Shown: positions 52,201 through 61,620, numbered from the stretch's first letter. The stretch: DNA of 64,000 bases from Marinobacter lipolyticus SM19 (GCF_000397065.2 NZ_KE007326.1:190591-254590); one strand, 5' to 3'. Notes: generated from the sequence alone by a model not told the origin. Numbers and translations are program-made.

Positions 52201-53484
52201 GTGACTGATCCCGCCAATGGTCTGAGTGAGTGGTTTGACGTAACTTTTATGGGGCACGGTCACTGCTACTTGTGGCGCCCGGACCTCGTTCTTCTGCATT
52301 CTGTATCTGACATCCTCATTGCGGTAGCCTATTTCACAATCCCCGTTGCCCTCTACGTACTGGTGCTCAAACGCAAGGATCTGGAATATCAGTGGATGTT
52401 CGTCCTGTTTGCCCTGTTCATCTTTGCCTGTGGCACCACTCACCTTCTGTCCGTATGGAACATATGGCATGGCGATTATTACCTCTCCGGTGCAGTCAAG
52501 GCTGTTACCGCCATTGTATCCATCCTGACCGCGGCACTGATCTGGCCACTGATTCCCAAGGCGCTCGCCCTGCCCAGACCTATGGAACTTCAGAAAGCCA
52601 ATAGCGATCTACAGACCGAGATCAACCTGCGCAAAGCGTCTGAAAGCAATCTCCGGTCAGCTCGAAATGAGTTACAGGAGCATGTAAAGGAATTATTGGA
52701 AGCAAAGAAACAACTTGAAATGGAAATTGCATACCGTCGAAAGGCAGAAGAGAAAGAGAAAGCCAAATCCCTCGCGCTTGAGCGATCAAACGAAGACCTC
52801 GAGCAGTTTGCTTTCATCGCTTCACACGATCTCAGGGAGCCCTTGAGAAAACTTATGTCCTTTACGCAACTTCTGTCCTCGGGACGCTACGGAAGCTTCG
52901 ACGAAAAAGGGCAGCAATTCGTCTATTACATTCGTGACGCCGCAGAGCGCATGGAAGCCCTGATCAATAGCCTTCTGGCCTACAGCCGGGTTACGACACA
53001 GAGCCGTGATTACGAAGATGTCTCGTTTGCAGAGCTCACAGCTGAAGCCGAACGGGACCTGCAACTTCGAATTGAAGAGTGTGGTGCCCACATCGAGAAA
53101 GATATCGAGGGTTCGGTGCAGGGAAATCAATCCCAGCTCAGACAGGTGATTCAGAATCTGATGAGTAATGCCCTCAAATACCGGTCACCTGATACGCCGC
53201 CGGTTATCCGAATTACCGGGGCTCCGATCTCCAAGGACACCTATCGGTTAACCGTTTCAGATAACGGCATAGGATTTGACCCGCAGTACAGCAACCAGAT
53301 CTTCGAGGTATTCAAACGTCTCCATGGACGAGATGAGTATGAGGGAACCGGTATGGGCCTGGCCATCTGCAAAAAAGTCATTGAGCGACATGGTGGCCAG
53401 ATAACGGCCACGAGCAAGATTGGGGAAGGTTCAACGTTCCAGATCGATCTGCCCATCAATCACCGGGGGACATTTTCCGCATGA
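52201..53484 (+). CDS. Histidine kinase with ethylene-receptor-like membrane sensor
   Basis: A 427-residue kinase. Residues 30-115 form three membrane helices matching the ethylene-binding domain of plant ETR1: VSDILIAVAYFTIP and FIFACGTTHLLSVW. The residues needed for copper and ethylene in ETR1 (Asp25, Tyr32, Ile35, Cys65, His69) are present as Asp37, Tyr44, Ile47, Cys77, His81. A coiled coil (about 140-205) leads to a HisKA domain with FIASHDLREPLRKLM and an HATPase domain with NALKYRS, DNGIGFDP and GTGMGLAICKK. Start is GTG 52201 with AAGGAG upstream. It overlaps the receiver gene by four bases. Confidence 0.9.
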   Translation: MTDPANGLSEWFDVTFMGHGHCYLWRPDLVLLHSVSDILIAVAYFTIPVALYVLVLKRKDLEYQWMFVLFALFIFACGTTHLLSVWNIWHGDYYLSGAVKAVTAIVSILTAALIWPLIPKALALPRPMELQKANSDLQTEINLRKASESNLRSARNELQEHVKELLEAKKQLEMEIAYRRKAEEKEKAKSLALERSNEDLEQFAFIASHDLREPLRKLMSFTQLLSSGRYGSFDEKGQQFVYYIRDAAERMEALINSLLAYSRVTTQSRDYEDVSFAELTAEAERDLQLRIEECGAHIEKDIEGSVQGNQSQLRQVIQNLMSNALKYRSPDTPPVIRITGAPISKDTYRLTVSDNGIGFDPQYSNQIFEVFKRLHGRDEYEGTGMGLAICKKVIERHGGQITATSKIGEGSTFQIDLPINHRGTFSA

Positions 53485-53924
53485 GACCAATCACGATTTT
53501 AATGGCCGACGACGACCCTCTGGATCGCATGCTGACCCAGGAAGCCTTCCTGGAAAGCAAATCCATTAATCCCCTGTATTTTGTGGAGAATGGAGAGGAG
53601 CTCCTGAACTATTTGCATCGGGTGCCTCCTTATAATGCGGAAGAACACCCTTTTCCGGACCTGATTCTGCTTGATCTGAACATGCCCAAAAAGGACGGTC
53701 GAGATTGTTTGATCGAAATCAAAAACAATCCGGAATTAAAACATATACCGATCATCGTCCTGACCACTTCCAATCGGGAAGAAGAGGTTTTCAGAAGCTA
53801 TGACCTGGGCGCCAGTTCCTTTATATCGAAGCCGGTCGATTTTGAAAAACTGGTCGGTCAGATAAAAATCTTCAACAGCTATTGGTGTTCCATCGTGGAG
53901 TTACCCGATGTCAACGAACAATGA
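53481..53924 (+). CDS. Single-domain response regulator (Rcp1-like)
   Basis: A 147-residue receiver protein. It has ILMADDDPLDRMLTQEAF (acid pair), the phosphoacceptor Asp in DLILLDLNMPKKDGRD, the Thr in IIVLTTSNREEE and the Lys in SSFISKPVDFEKL. The extra hydrophilic loop before the phosphoacceptor strand is as in Rcp1, the partner of cyanobacterial phytochrome kinases. It has no output domain. ATGA overlap with the kinase makes it the probable first phosphate acceptor, passing the signal to the REC-GGDEF-EAL protein. Confidence 0.92.
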   Translation: MRPITILMADDDPLDRMLTQEAFLESKSINPLYFVENGEELLNYLHRVPPYNAEEHPFPDLILLDLNMPKKDGRDCLIEIKNNPELKHIPIIVLTTSNREEEVFRSYDLGASSFISKPVDFEKLVGQIKIFNSYWCSIVELPDVNEQ

Positions 53925-55683
53925 GTTCAACGTTGTCGTCATCGAAGACGACAACGCCGACTTCATCATTCTGGAAAGTCTTCTTCAGGCGTCTCAGCGA
54001 TTTCGTTTCAAGCTCACGCACGTAAAAAGCTTTCAGCAAGCACAGCAGTTTCTTACCGAAGCAAGCCATGACATTTTCCTGCTGGATTATTTTCTGGGTG
54101 CCGACACGGCCATCGACTTTCTGAAGGAAGCATCACTATTACACATACCGCAGCCGGTTGTCGTACTGACCGGTGCAGATTCAGGCCGAATTGACGATGA
54201 AGTGATCAACCTCGGGGCTGCCGATTTCATTCCCAAAAATGAACTGTCCACGTCGCTGCTTGAGCGCACCATTCATCATGCGGTGGAGCACAAACGTGCG
54301 GAGATCAATCTGGAACGACTGGCCAAACGTGACCCATTGACCGGACTTGGCAACCGCTTGCTGTTTGAAGAGATGCTGGAAGCGTCATTAGCGCGAGCTG
54401 AGCGAAAGAAAGGCAAGCTGGCCGTGCTTTTCCTGGATCTTGACCGTTTCAAGGAAATTAACGACTCCCTGGGGCACCCAACCGGCGACCTGCTGCTTAC
54501 CCTGATTGCAGATCGCATACGCAAAGTCATCCGCAATTCCGATTTCGCCGCCAGAATTGGTGGAGATGAATTCACGATCCTGGTCGACGAAATTCATGCC
54601 TATGAAGACGCTGTGCTGGTGGCTAACAAACTGCTCGAAGCGATTGCCCCACCAACCGCGATCCGCGGCCACGAACTGAATATATCGGCCAGCATCGGCA
54701 TCGCCCTGTATCCAGAGAACGGAAAAACCCCCATCAAGCTGATGCAAAAGGCAGATATTGCGCTCTACGAAGCCAAGCGCCACGGGATCAACCGGTTACA
54801 GTGTTTCACCGCCAGGTTACAAACCCAGCTGGAAAAAAGTATCAGACTTGAGAAGGGGTTGCGCCGGGCACTGGAGCACAACGAATGCGAGCTCTACCTG
54901 CAGCCCAAATGGAACCTCTGCGATCAGAAGATTATCGGTTTTGAAGCCCTGCTCCGCTGGCTCGAGGATGAAGGGGGCGTCAAACGTTTTATTTCACCGA
55001 CCGAATTTATCCCGGTTGCGGAAAAAACCGGGCTGATCATCCCTCTGGGTGAATGGGTCATTTATCAGGCGTGCAAGCTGCTGAAAGCCTGGGAAGCGCA
55101 GGGAATCTCTCATTACCCGATTGCCATCAATGTATCCCCGCTCCAACTCAAGTCCGGCAACTTCGGCGCATCTCTTAAGGCCATTCTGGATGAAGAGGGA
55201 ATACCAGCACACCTGCTTGAAATAGAATTGACCGAAGAAACCCTGGTGGATATCTATTCTGAGGATGATAACGCCCTGGAAGAACTGGAACAGATAAGAT
55301 CAACCGGCGCGAGGATCTCGATTGACGACTTCGGCACGGGGTATTCTTCGCTGAAATACCTGAAGCATTTCCCCTCGGATTATCTAAAAATCGACAAAAG
55401 TTTTGTCTCTGTAGAGGGCATGGATTCTCTGGCGGAGCCGGCGATTTGCCGGGCCATTGTCACCATGGCTGAATCACTGGGTATGCAGGTCATTGCGGAG
55501 GGAATTGAAACGGATAAGCAGCTTCAGGCTCTCACTGCTATCAAATGCAGTATGGGGCAAGGCTACTTGATCGCAAAGCCGATGCCAGCGGAACAGGCCT
55601 TGCTGTTCGCGCAAAACCACAACGGTATGGAGCGGGAGCAACCAGTCCCATCACCATCAGCGGGGGAGAACGACAGTCAATGA
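53908..55683 (+). CDS. REC-GGDEF-EAL c-di-GMP enzyme
   Basis: A 591-residue protein: receiver (about 1-125) with Asp in DIFLLDYFLGADTAIDF, GGDEF domain (about 140-305) with intact RIGGDEFTIL, and EAL domain (about 315-570) with GFEALLRW, the NVSPLQLKSG segment, ELTEETL and SIDDFGTGYSSLKYL. Both catalytic sites look complete, so it could make or degrade c-di-GMP depending on input. It overlaps the preceding receiver gene by 17 bases and the next by four. Confidence 0.93.
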   Translation: MSTNNEFNVVVIEDDNADFIILESLLQASQRFRFKLTHVKSFQQAQQFLTEASHDIFLLDYFLGADTAIDFLKEASLLHIPQPVVVLTGADSGRIDDEVINLGAADFIPKNELSTSLLERTIHHAVEHKRAEINLERLAKRDPLTGLGNRLLFEEMLEASLARAERKKGKLAVLFLDLDRFKEINDSLGHPTGDLLLTLIADRIRKVIRNSDFAARIGGDEFTILVDEIHAYEDAVLVANKLLEAIAPPTAIRGHELNISASIGIALYPENGKTPIKLMQKADIALYEAKRHGINRLQCFTARLQTQLEKSIRLEKGLRRALEHNECELYLQPKWNLCDQKIIGFEALLRWLEDEGGVKRFISPTEFIPVAEKTGLIIPLGEWVIYQACKLLKAWEAQGISHYPIAINVSPLQLKSGNFGASLKAILDEEGIPAHLLEIELTEETLVDIYSEDDNALEELEQIRSTGARISIDDFGTGYSSLKYLKHFPSDYLKIDKSFVSVEGMDSLAEPAICRAIVTMAESLGMQVIAEGIETDKQLQALTAIKCSMGQGYLIAKPMPAEQALLFAQNHNGMEREQPVPSPSAGENDSQ

Positions 55684-56141
55684 ACATGTCCGCCAACCCA
55701 GGGAATGATGGACGAATGGAATCATCACCCCGTAAAAAACGGTTCAGAATCGCACTCCTGGCTTCCGCCGAAGGAGAGCGGGAGGAGCTGACCGACGCCT
55801 TGCAAGTCAACTCATTGGGGCACGAACTGCTGATTTTCGAGAACCCGGATCAGCTGTTTGAAGCACTCGACACCTCATTGCCCAACCTGCTCATGATCGC
55901 CCAGCACGACGGCAAGTGGTCCAGCGCTGATGTTCTGGCCCGCGTCAAACAGACACCAACGATAAAGGCCATTCCCGTTATCGTTTTCTACCGACAAAGT
56001 ACTTCGCCCAATACCCCGGAACTCTACCGGCTTGGAGCCGCATCGGTTATTCATATGCCTCTGCGGTTTGAAGGCTTAATCCAGATTGTCCAGGTCATGG
56101 AAGATTACTGGTTCAATGTGACGTCGCCTCTCTCACTGTAG
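55680..56141 (+). CDS. Degenerate receiver-domain protein
   Basis: A 153-residue protein with a receiver-like fold (RIALLASAEGEREELTDAL start, NLLMIAQHDG strand three, IPVIVFYRQ, RLGAASVIHMPLRFEGL). The phosphoacceptor Asp is not where expected (MIAQHD) and the conserved Lys is replaced by Met/Pro-Leu (HMPLRF). So it is likely a pseudo-receiver that binds a partner. The start ATGA overlaps the GGDEF-EAL stop, and the gene ends the signalling operon. Confidence 0.8.
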   Translation: MNMSANPGNDGRMESSPRKKRFRIALLASAEGEREELTDALQVNSLGHELLIFENPDQLFEALDTSLPNLLMIAQHDGKWSSADVLARVKQTPTIKAIPVIVFYRQSTSPNTPELYRLGAASVIHMPLRFEGLIQIVQVMEDYWFNVTSPLSL

Positions 56142-56183
56142 CGACAACGCCAGCTCCGAACCCCAGACAGAAACGTCACGGTT

Positions 56184-56528
56184 CTATTTTTGCACCCACT
56201 GCCCTTCAATCAGCACGAACTGACCAGAGGGCGTTTTCTCGATTGCCTTCTTTCCGGCCACCGTTTCTACCTGCGTTACCGGAATGTTGTGTTTTTCCGC
56301 AATGCGGGTGTACTCATCCCTGCGGGCACTGTTGATGGCTTCCACGACCTCGCGGGCCTGCCCGTCGGCACGGACCACGTCAAGGTAGCCTGTCGGCGTC
56401 TCCCCCACCAGGCCCTGTTGCTTGACGGATTCCAGCTTCTGCTTGGCTTCATCCAGCCCCATGGAGAACGCCGGCACACTCATCGCGATCGCCAGAATGA
56501 ACGCACCCAGTTGTATCAGTCGTTTCAT
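56184..56528 (-). CDS. ydbL: YdbL-family periplasmic protein (DUF1318)
   Basis: A 114-residue protein with signal peptide (LIQLGAFILAIAMSVPAFS) and the DUF1318 region ending EKTPSGQFVLIEGQWVQK. It follows ynbE and ydbH, the same trio as in E. coli. ATG 56528 has AGGGG upstream. YdbL is thought to help the YdbH-YnbE system for lipid transport in the envelope. Confidence 0.9.
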   Translation of the reverse strand: MKRLIQLGAFILAIAMSVPAFSMGLDEAKQKLESVKQQGLVGETPTGYLDVVRADGQAREVVEAINSARRDEYTRIAEKHNIPVTQVETVAGKKAIEKTPSGQFVLIEGQWVQK

Positions 56529-56557
56529 ATTCAACCCCTTGCAATGTCAGGCTTCGC

Positions 56558-56773
56558 TCAGAACAGCCCCTGTTCACTGAACAGTTCATCCACTTCCTTG
56601 TCTACCTTGACGTAAATTTCATGCTGGATCTTGACGTTCAGGTTCACCGTAATCGGTTCTTTGGGTGCGGCCATCTGCACCGTTGGTGTACAGGCATACA
56701 ACGCCAGCGGCAGCATCAGTATCATCAATGCTCTCACCGCAAGCGACCGGTACGACCGCAATACATTCGTCAT
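56558..56773 (-). CDS. ynbE: YnbE-family lipoprotein
   Basis: A 71-residue lipoprotein with signal peptide ending PLALYAC and the short conserved mature part TVNLNVKIQHEIYVKVDKEVDELF. It overlaps ydbH by four bases. In E. coli YnbE is the outer-membrane lipoprotein partner of YdbH. Confidence 0.92.
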   Translation of the reverse strand: MTNVLRSYRSLAVRALMILMLPLALYACTPTVQMAAPKEPITVNLNVKIQHEIYVKVDKEVDELFSEQGLF

Positions 56774-58287
56774 GGCACTGTCTCCTCCCCGGATTGTTGC
56801 AGTCGTTCCCGAACGCGTTCGGTCACGACTTCATTCACCCTGCCACTCAACTGTAAGCTGGTTAACAGGGCGGGAATGTCCTCTTCCAGACTGATATTGA
56901 GTACCACCGGTTGCCCACCCCTGACTTCAGGGTTCTCCCCTTCCAGTCTTACATCGAGTACCAGCTTGCCCTTTTCATCGTAGTCTATCGTGCTCTCCAA
57001 TACCGAATAGTGAAAGTTTTGCAAAGCTTCCACCACCAGACTCATCGCCTGACTGCTGCCCAGCATGGCACGGAGCCGATTCGCGGGGAGCTTCAGCAAA
57101 CCTCCCGGGGAAATGGCGGCAAGCTGACCCTGCGCCACCTCGATACCGGCGTCACTGATCTGAACCGGAATACGGCCACTAAGCACGCCGGTGCCTGCAA
57201 GGCCTTCCGTTGGGTAGACCTGCAGCAGGCGCGCCAGTGAGACGTCATAGACATCAACTGGCAGCCGCCAGGGCTTCCTGGAGAGATCAATGGCACCGGG
57301 CGCCACTCTCAGACGACCACCCAGAAAGCCGGCAGTGGCTTGCTGGATATCCAGCAAGCCACCAAAGAGATCAGACTTCGGAGCCGTGTAGCCAGCCAGA
57401 ATATGAACGGGGCCGATGCCAATGCCGGAGTTGAGCTGACCGATAGTCACATCGCGAAAACCAGCCGTCAGTAAACCCTGCTCCAGATCAATCAACAACC
57501 GTCCGTTCAGATCGGATATCGCGGTACGATTCATGACCCCGCCAACACCGTCGAAATCCAGCTGGCCATGAAGTGCCAATGGAGCGTCTGGTTCCACACG
57601 GAGCGACGCCTCGGCCCGTACCTGCCCCGTATCCAGCTCCAGGAGCGGGGGCCAGTCGGAGAGGGTTCCGGCCATGACTTTACTGCCGCTTGCCCCTTCA
57701 ACCTGTGTGATGGCACGGGCGGCGAGAAATTCGCCCGGTACGTTTCTCAGCGTCAGGTCAGCAACCAGGCCGGAGTCGGAGCGAACCTGACCTTCGACCC
57801 GCAGGTCTGTCAGGGGGCCATTCACGACCCCCTCAAACCGCCAGCCCTGCCCTATCAGCGCAGGGTGTTGCACTGCGCCAACCGTTATAACCACAGGGCC
57901 AGCCACGGAGCTTCGCTCTGGCAACGGGGCCGTGCCATTGAGGTCCACGGTCAGGGTGACATCCCGCAGGTCTACCCGGACATCCTCCATCTGGAAGGGC
58001 GATTCAGCTCCACTCTGAACAATCGACGCTGCCTGCAACCGGGATCCGGTCTTGAACTGGACGGTAGCAACGCGGTTGTCTGCATCGACGGCGGTGACCA
58101 CATCGGCACGAATTCCGGTCACAACCGAGCCTCCGGAATGAATATCCGGCAACGTCAGGCCGATCCGACCCTGCTGCACCATCAGCGACCAGCCAGCGGC
58201 GACCACAGGCTGCGCTGTCAGGGCAAACATCGCCAGGACTGCAAGGTGGGTCCATCGCTTCCATGGCATGGAGCCATCAAGTGGCAA
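56770..58287 (-). CDS. ydbH: YdbH-family AsmA-like envelope protein
   Basis: A 505-residue protein with a signal peptide or signal anchor (LAVLAMFALTAQPVVAAG) and a long beta-rich repeat region of AsmA/YdbH type (LNGRLLIDLEQGLL, LLDIQQATAGFLGGRLRVAPG, GTGVLSGRIPVQISDAGIEV). The C-terminus VVLNISLEEDIPALLTSL fits YdbH. It is much shorter than the about 880 residues of E. coli YdbH, so it may be a compact form. It probably bridges inner and outer membranes for phospholipid transport with YnbE. Start TTG 58287 has AAGGAG upstream. Confidence 0.85.
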   Translation of the reverse strand: MPLDGSMPWKRWTHLAVLAMFALTAQPVVAAGWSLMVQQGRIGLTLPDIHSGGSVVTGIRADVVTAVDADNRVATVQFKTGSRLQAASIVQSGAESPFQMEDVRVDLRDVTLTVDLNGTAPLPERSSVAGPVVITVGAVQHPALIGQGWRFEGVVNGPLTDLRVEGQVRSDSGLVADLTLRNVPGEFLAARAITQVEGASGSKVMAGTLSDWPPLLELDTGQVRAEASLRVEPDAPLALHGQLDFDGVGGVMNRTAISDLNGRLLIDLEQGLLTAGFRDVTIGQLNSGIGIGPVHILAGYTAPKSDLFGGLLDIQQATAGFLGGRLRVAPGAIDLSRKPWRLPVDVYDVSLARLLQVYPTEGLAGTGVLSGRIPVQISDAGIEVAQGQLAAISPGGLLKLPANRLRAMLGSSQAMSLVVEALQNFHYSVLESTIDYDEKGKLVLDVRLEGENPEVRGGQPVVLNISLEEDIPALLTSLQLSGRVNEVVTERVRERLQQSGEETVP

Positions 58288-58330
58288 AACAACGCTCCTT
58301 TTAATTAGGGCTGTCGCCAGGCGATTCCGG

Positions 58331-59899
58331 CTATTCGCCTCGCCAGGTCACGCTATAGAGGTCGTGCCGGCGATCCTGAAGGTTTTTTACGGTACCACTG
58401 TTACGAGCGGTGATCAGCACCTCCGGCCGGAGATCCGCAAAGGCCACTGTTTCAACGTTTGGTTCGGTGTCAGCAGCGATACCATCTCGGGCAAACGGAA
58501 AATCACAGGGGGTCAGGATGCAGCTCTGGCCGTACTGGATTTCCATATTTGGTACATTCGGCAGGTTACCGACATTGCCAGACATCACAACGTACACCTG
58601 ATTCTCCACTGCCCTGGCCTGACAACAATACCGGACCCGCAGATAACTCTGCCGTTCATCCGTGCAGAAAGGCACAAAGATAATCTGGACGCCCTGATCT
58701 ACCAGGTGGCGGGTCAATTCCGGGAATTCCGCGTCGTAGCAGATCAGTACACCAATAATGCCGCAATCGGTCTCGATGGCACTGACCCGATTGCCGCCCT
58801 GCACATTCCACCAGTAGGCCTCGTTCGGGGTCGGGTGAATCTTGGGTTGGGTGAAGGCCTGGCCATCCCGTAGAAACACATGAGCCATGTTGCGGATGGT
58901 GCCGTCGTCTTCACGCACCGGCGTGGAACCGGCCACGATATTGATATTGTAACGCAGGGCCAGGTCCCGCATCAGGTCCCGATAACGCTCTGCATAGTGA
59001 GTGACCGCTGCAAAGGTTTCAGCCGGGCTCCCCTTACGGGCTTCAATCGAAAGTAGCTGCAGAGTGAAAAGTTCCGGAAACACAACAAAGTCGCCCTTAT
59101 AGGTGGATACAACATCCACGAAGTAACGGACAATCTCGCTGAATTCATCAAAGGAAGCTACGGGCCGCTGCTGGTACTGAACCGTGCCGATGCGCACGGT
59201 ATCCCGCATGCGTTGGCCATACCGCCTGGGTCGTTCATTTTGACCGTTCCGGGGTACTTTCGGGTTACGCCAGACCAGGTGAATCCCGTACCCCATGGAG
59301 TCATGGTCCGCGTCCAGGTAATGGGGAATAATACCGTGCACCTCGAAACCCTGGTGGAGTTGAAATGACAGCACCGGGTCCTTTTGCTCCTTGCTCTTGA
59401 TGGCTTCAACATAGGCCTCAACATTGCCGAACTTTTTCATACGCTGTCGCAGGCTGGGAAGGCGACCGGCAAACACCACACCCCGCAGGTTCAGCGCCTG
59501 GCATAACTGTTTGCGTTCGTTGTACAGCCGCTCGCCAATCCGGTAACCACGGCAGTCAGGATCCACACACACTTCCATGCCATAGAGCCAGTCACCCTCC
59601 GGATCATGTCGTGAGGCGTACCCGTTGCCGGTGATTGAGGTCCAGTCGTGAGCTGCCAGAGCAATCTCTTCGGTAATGCGGAACGTCGCACAATATCCCA
59701 CAATGGTGTCGCCCAGCATGGCGACGAACTGACCATCAGGGAAGGTATTGATCTGCCCGGTCAGCGGCCCCTTGGTATAGCCGTACATGCCAGTGCCTTC
59801 ATAGACACGGCGGCTGAGCTCGATGATGCCGGGAATATCGGCCAAGGTGGCGTTACGAACAAACAAACGCAGGTCACGATCGGAAAACGGCGGGCACAT
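58331..59899 (-). CDS. GNAT acetyltransferase-nitrilase fusion protein
   Basis: A 522-residue two-domain enzyme. The N-terminal 200 residues are a GNAT acyltransferase (FVRNATLADIPGIIELSRR; VCVDPDCRGYRIGERLYNE acetyl-CoA loop). The C-terminal part (about 230-520) is a carbon-nitrogen hydrolase with the triad Glu in VVFPELFTLQL, Lys in TQPKIHPTPNE and Cys in GVLICYDAEFPEL. Such fusions are widespread; the substrate is unknown. Start ATG 59899 has GAGG upstream; a GTG two codons earlier is possible. Confidence 0.92.
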   Translation of the reverse strand: MCPPFSDRDLRLFVRNATLADIPGIIELSRRVYEGTGMYGYTKGPLTGQINTFPDGQFVAMLGDTIVGYCATFRITEEIALAAHDWTSITGNGYASRHDPEGDWLYGMEVCVDPDCRGYRIGERLYNERKQLCQALNLRGVVFAGRLPSLRQRMKKFGNVEAYVEAIKSKEQKDPVLSFQLHQGFEVHGIIPHYLDADHDSMGYGIHLVWRNPKVPRNGQNERPRRYGQRMRDTVRIGTVQYQQRPVASFDEFSEIVRYFVDVVSTYKGDFVVFPELFTLQLLSIEARKGSPAETFAAVTHYAERYRDLMRDLALRYNINIVAGSTPVREDDGTIRNMAHVFLRDGQAFTQPKIHPTPNEAYWWNVQGGNRVSAIETDCGIIGVLICYDAEFPELTRHLVDQGVQIIFVPFCTDERQSYLRVRYCCQARAVENQVYVVMSGNVGNLPNVPNMEIQYGQSCILTPCDFPFARDGIAADTEPNVETVAFADLRPEVLITARNSGTVKNLQDRRHDLYSVTWRGE

Positions 59900-59971
59900 A
59901 GACACCTCGGAAAAGGCGTTGATTTGCCTTCATCTTTGGTGGCCAAAGGCCATTCCGTCAAGGGAAATCGA

Positions 59972-60514
59972 TCAGTGCGGATCCGGCAACGGAAAGCGCT
60001 CAATCACGGTGTATACGGAACCTCCCCGCCCCTGGTTACTTTCAAACAGAACGACATCGGATACGGCAAAATGCCCGAAAACCGATTCGCCATGGTCATC
60101 CAGCAACCCCTCTACCGAGCCGCGCTGTTTTTTGAATCTTGCCAAGGTGACATGAGGACGAAACGACCGCCTTTCGGGCGCAAACCCGAGCCCTGCCATT
60201 CGGGATCGGAGGGCCCAGTGAAGTGCCGCAACGGGATCCGGCGGCTGAACGCCCGCCCAGAGGTTTCTCGGGCTCCGCGCCTGGCCAAAGCAGCCGAGAC
60301 CGCTGACATCAAGCTCAAACGCTTCCACCGGGAGGTCTCTGGCCGCATCACATAGGGCTGAAATCCGGTCTGGCTCCACCTTTCCCAGAAACAGCAAGGT
60401 AATATGCAGCTGCTCCAGGCTTTGCCATTTGGCGCCGTATATCGGGGCATACACTCCCAACAAACGCTGTTTGATGTCAGCCGGGAGGTCCAATCCGAAA
60501 AACAACCGGTGCAT
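59972..60514 (-). CDS. thpR: RNA 2',3'-cyclic phosphodiesterase
   Basis: A 180-residue 2H-family phosphodiesterase with the two HxT motifs LHITLLFLGKVE and RPHVTLARFKKQ. It opens 2',3'-cyclic phosphates on RNA and belongs to the ThpR/LigT family. ATG 60514 (FFGLDLP next) follows GAGG; a GTG at 60535 is possible but adds an unconserved lead. Confidence 0.92.
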   Translation of the reverse strand: MHRLFFGLDLPADIKQRLLGVYAPIYGAKWQSLEQLHITLLFLGKVEPDRISALCDAARDLPVEAFELDVSGLGCFGQARSPRNLWAGVQPPDPVAALHWALRSRMAGLGFAPERRSFRPHVTLARFKKQRGSVEGLLDDHGESVFGHFAVSDVVLFESNQGRGGSVYTVIERFPLPDPH

Positions 60515-60537
60515 GAATGCCTCGCTTTCGGACACAT

Positions 60538-60855
60538 CTAATAAAAATTGAACAGCAATAATCCAACAACGGCTACTACCAGAAGAAACCAGCGTGCGTA
60601 AAAGTCCGGGCGGTCGTCATCATCCTCGGTCGCTGCGTATTCGTGATTTGTCGATTCGTATTCGGCGATCAGTTGCCGGGCGCGGTAAAGGTCTTCGTCT
60701 TCCACATGGACGTTGCTGAAACCGGCCGCTCCGATTTCCCCCATAGCCCCCTGCAAATAGTGGCCACCAACGTAAGCTTCGATTCCGTTGGCTGCAAGCA
60801 AGCCGGCCACAATATGCGCCTCGGTGATATCCTGGGCCCGATAGGCAATCTGCAA
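60538..60855 (-). CDS. DUF2007-domain membrane protein
   Basis: A 105-residue protein with an N-terminal DUF2007 (signal-transducing) fold: AYRAQDITEAHIVAGLLAANGIEAYVGG, NVHVEDEDLYRARQLI. An acidic linker (ATEDDDDRPD) leads to a C-terminal membrane helix (WFLLVVAVVGLLLFNF). It ends three bases before the region upstream of thpR begins. Function unknown. Confidence 0.87.
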   Translation of the reverse strand: MQIAYRAQDITEAHIVAGLLAANGIEAYVGGHYLQGAMGEIGAAGFSNVHVEDEDLYRARQLIAEYESTNHEYAATEDDDDRPDFYARWFLLVVAVVGLLLFNFY

Positions 60856-61050
60856 CGTCCGCCTCCTTCAGTGACCTGTCAGTAACGCACCCTCGAAAAT
60901 TACCGGTACTACTCCAAGCATAGTCTGCCAATACAGGCAGGACCAACAAACCGCAACGGATATGGGCCTGTAGTATCCCGCTAATACCCGCTTGCAGAGC
61001 GCCGCTGATACTGTTTCCTGACCTGGCAGGACAATCACAAGGAGACAGCC

Positions 61051-61620
61051 ATGAGCGGGAAAAAGATTCTGATGATTACCGGTGACTTCACCGAGGACTA
61101 CGAAACCATGGTGCCTTTCCAGGCGCTGCAGGCGGTTGGTCACACGGTTCACGCCGTTTGCCCGGACAAGAAAGCCGGCGATACTGTTGCCACCGCTATC
61201 CACGATTTCGAGGGCGACCAGACCTACACCGAGAAACCCGGCCACCGTTTTGCCCTGAATGCCGATTTCGAGGGAATCAATCCGGCGGATTACGACGCCT
61301 TGGTGGTTCCCGGTGGCCGCGCTCCGGAATATTTGCGGTTGAACGACGATGTGAAGAGTCTGGTACGCCACTTTTTCGACACGGAAAAGCCGGTTGCAGC
61401 CATCTGCCACGGCGCGCAACTGCTAGCTGCGGCCGGTGTCTTGAAGGGCCGCGAGTGCTCGGCCTATCCAGCCTGCCAACCGGAAGTGGAATTGGCAGGC
61501 GGCCGCTTTTCCAGCATTGAGGTTGATCAGGCGATCACCGATGCTAATCTGGTAACAGCCCCTGCCTGGCCAGCCCACCCAGCCTGGCTGGCACAGTTTT
61601 TCAAACTGCTGGACAACTAA
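61051..61620 (+). CDS. DJ-1/PfpI-family protein
   Basis: A 189-residue protein of the DJ-1/PfpI superfamily. It has [19 protein letters not shown] with the conserved Glu and [18 protein letters not shown] with the nucleophile Cys and adjacent His. The central [16 protein letters not shown] loop is standard. Members act as glyoxalases, deglycases or stress peptidases; the substrate here is unknown. AAGGAGA precedes the ATG. A hairpin follows, then the ribbon-helix-helix gene. Confidence 0.92.
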   Translation: MSGKKILMITGDFTEDYETMVPFQALQAVGHTVHAVCPDKKAGDTVATAIHDFEGDQTYTEKPGHRFALNADFEGINPADYDALVVPGGRAPEYLRLNDDVKSLVRHFFDTEKPVAAICHGAQLLAAAGVLKGRECSAYPACQPEVELAGGRFSSIEVDQAITDANLVTAPAWPAHPAWLAQFFKLLDN

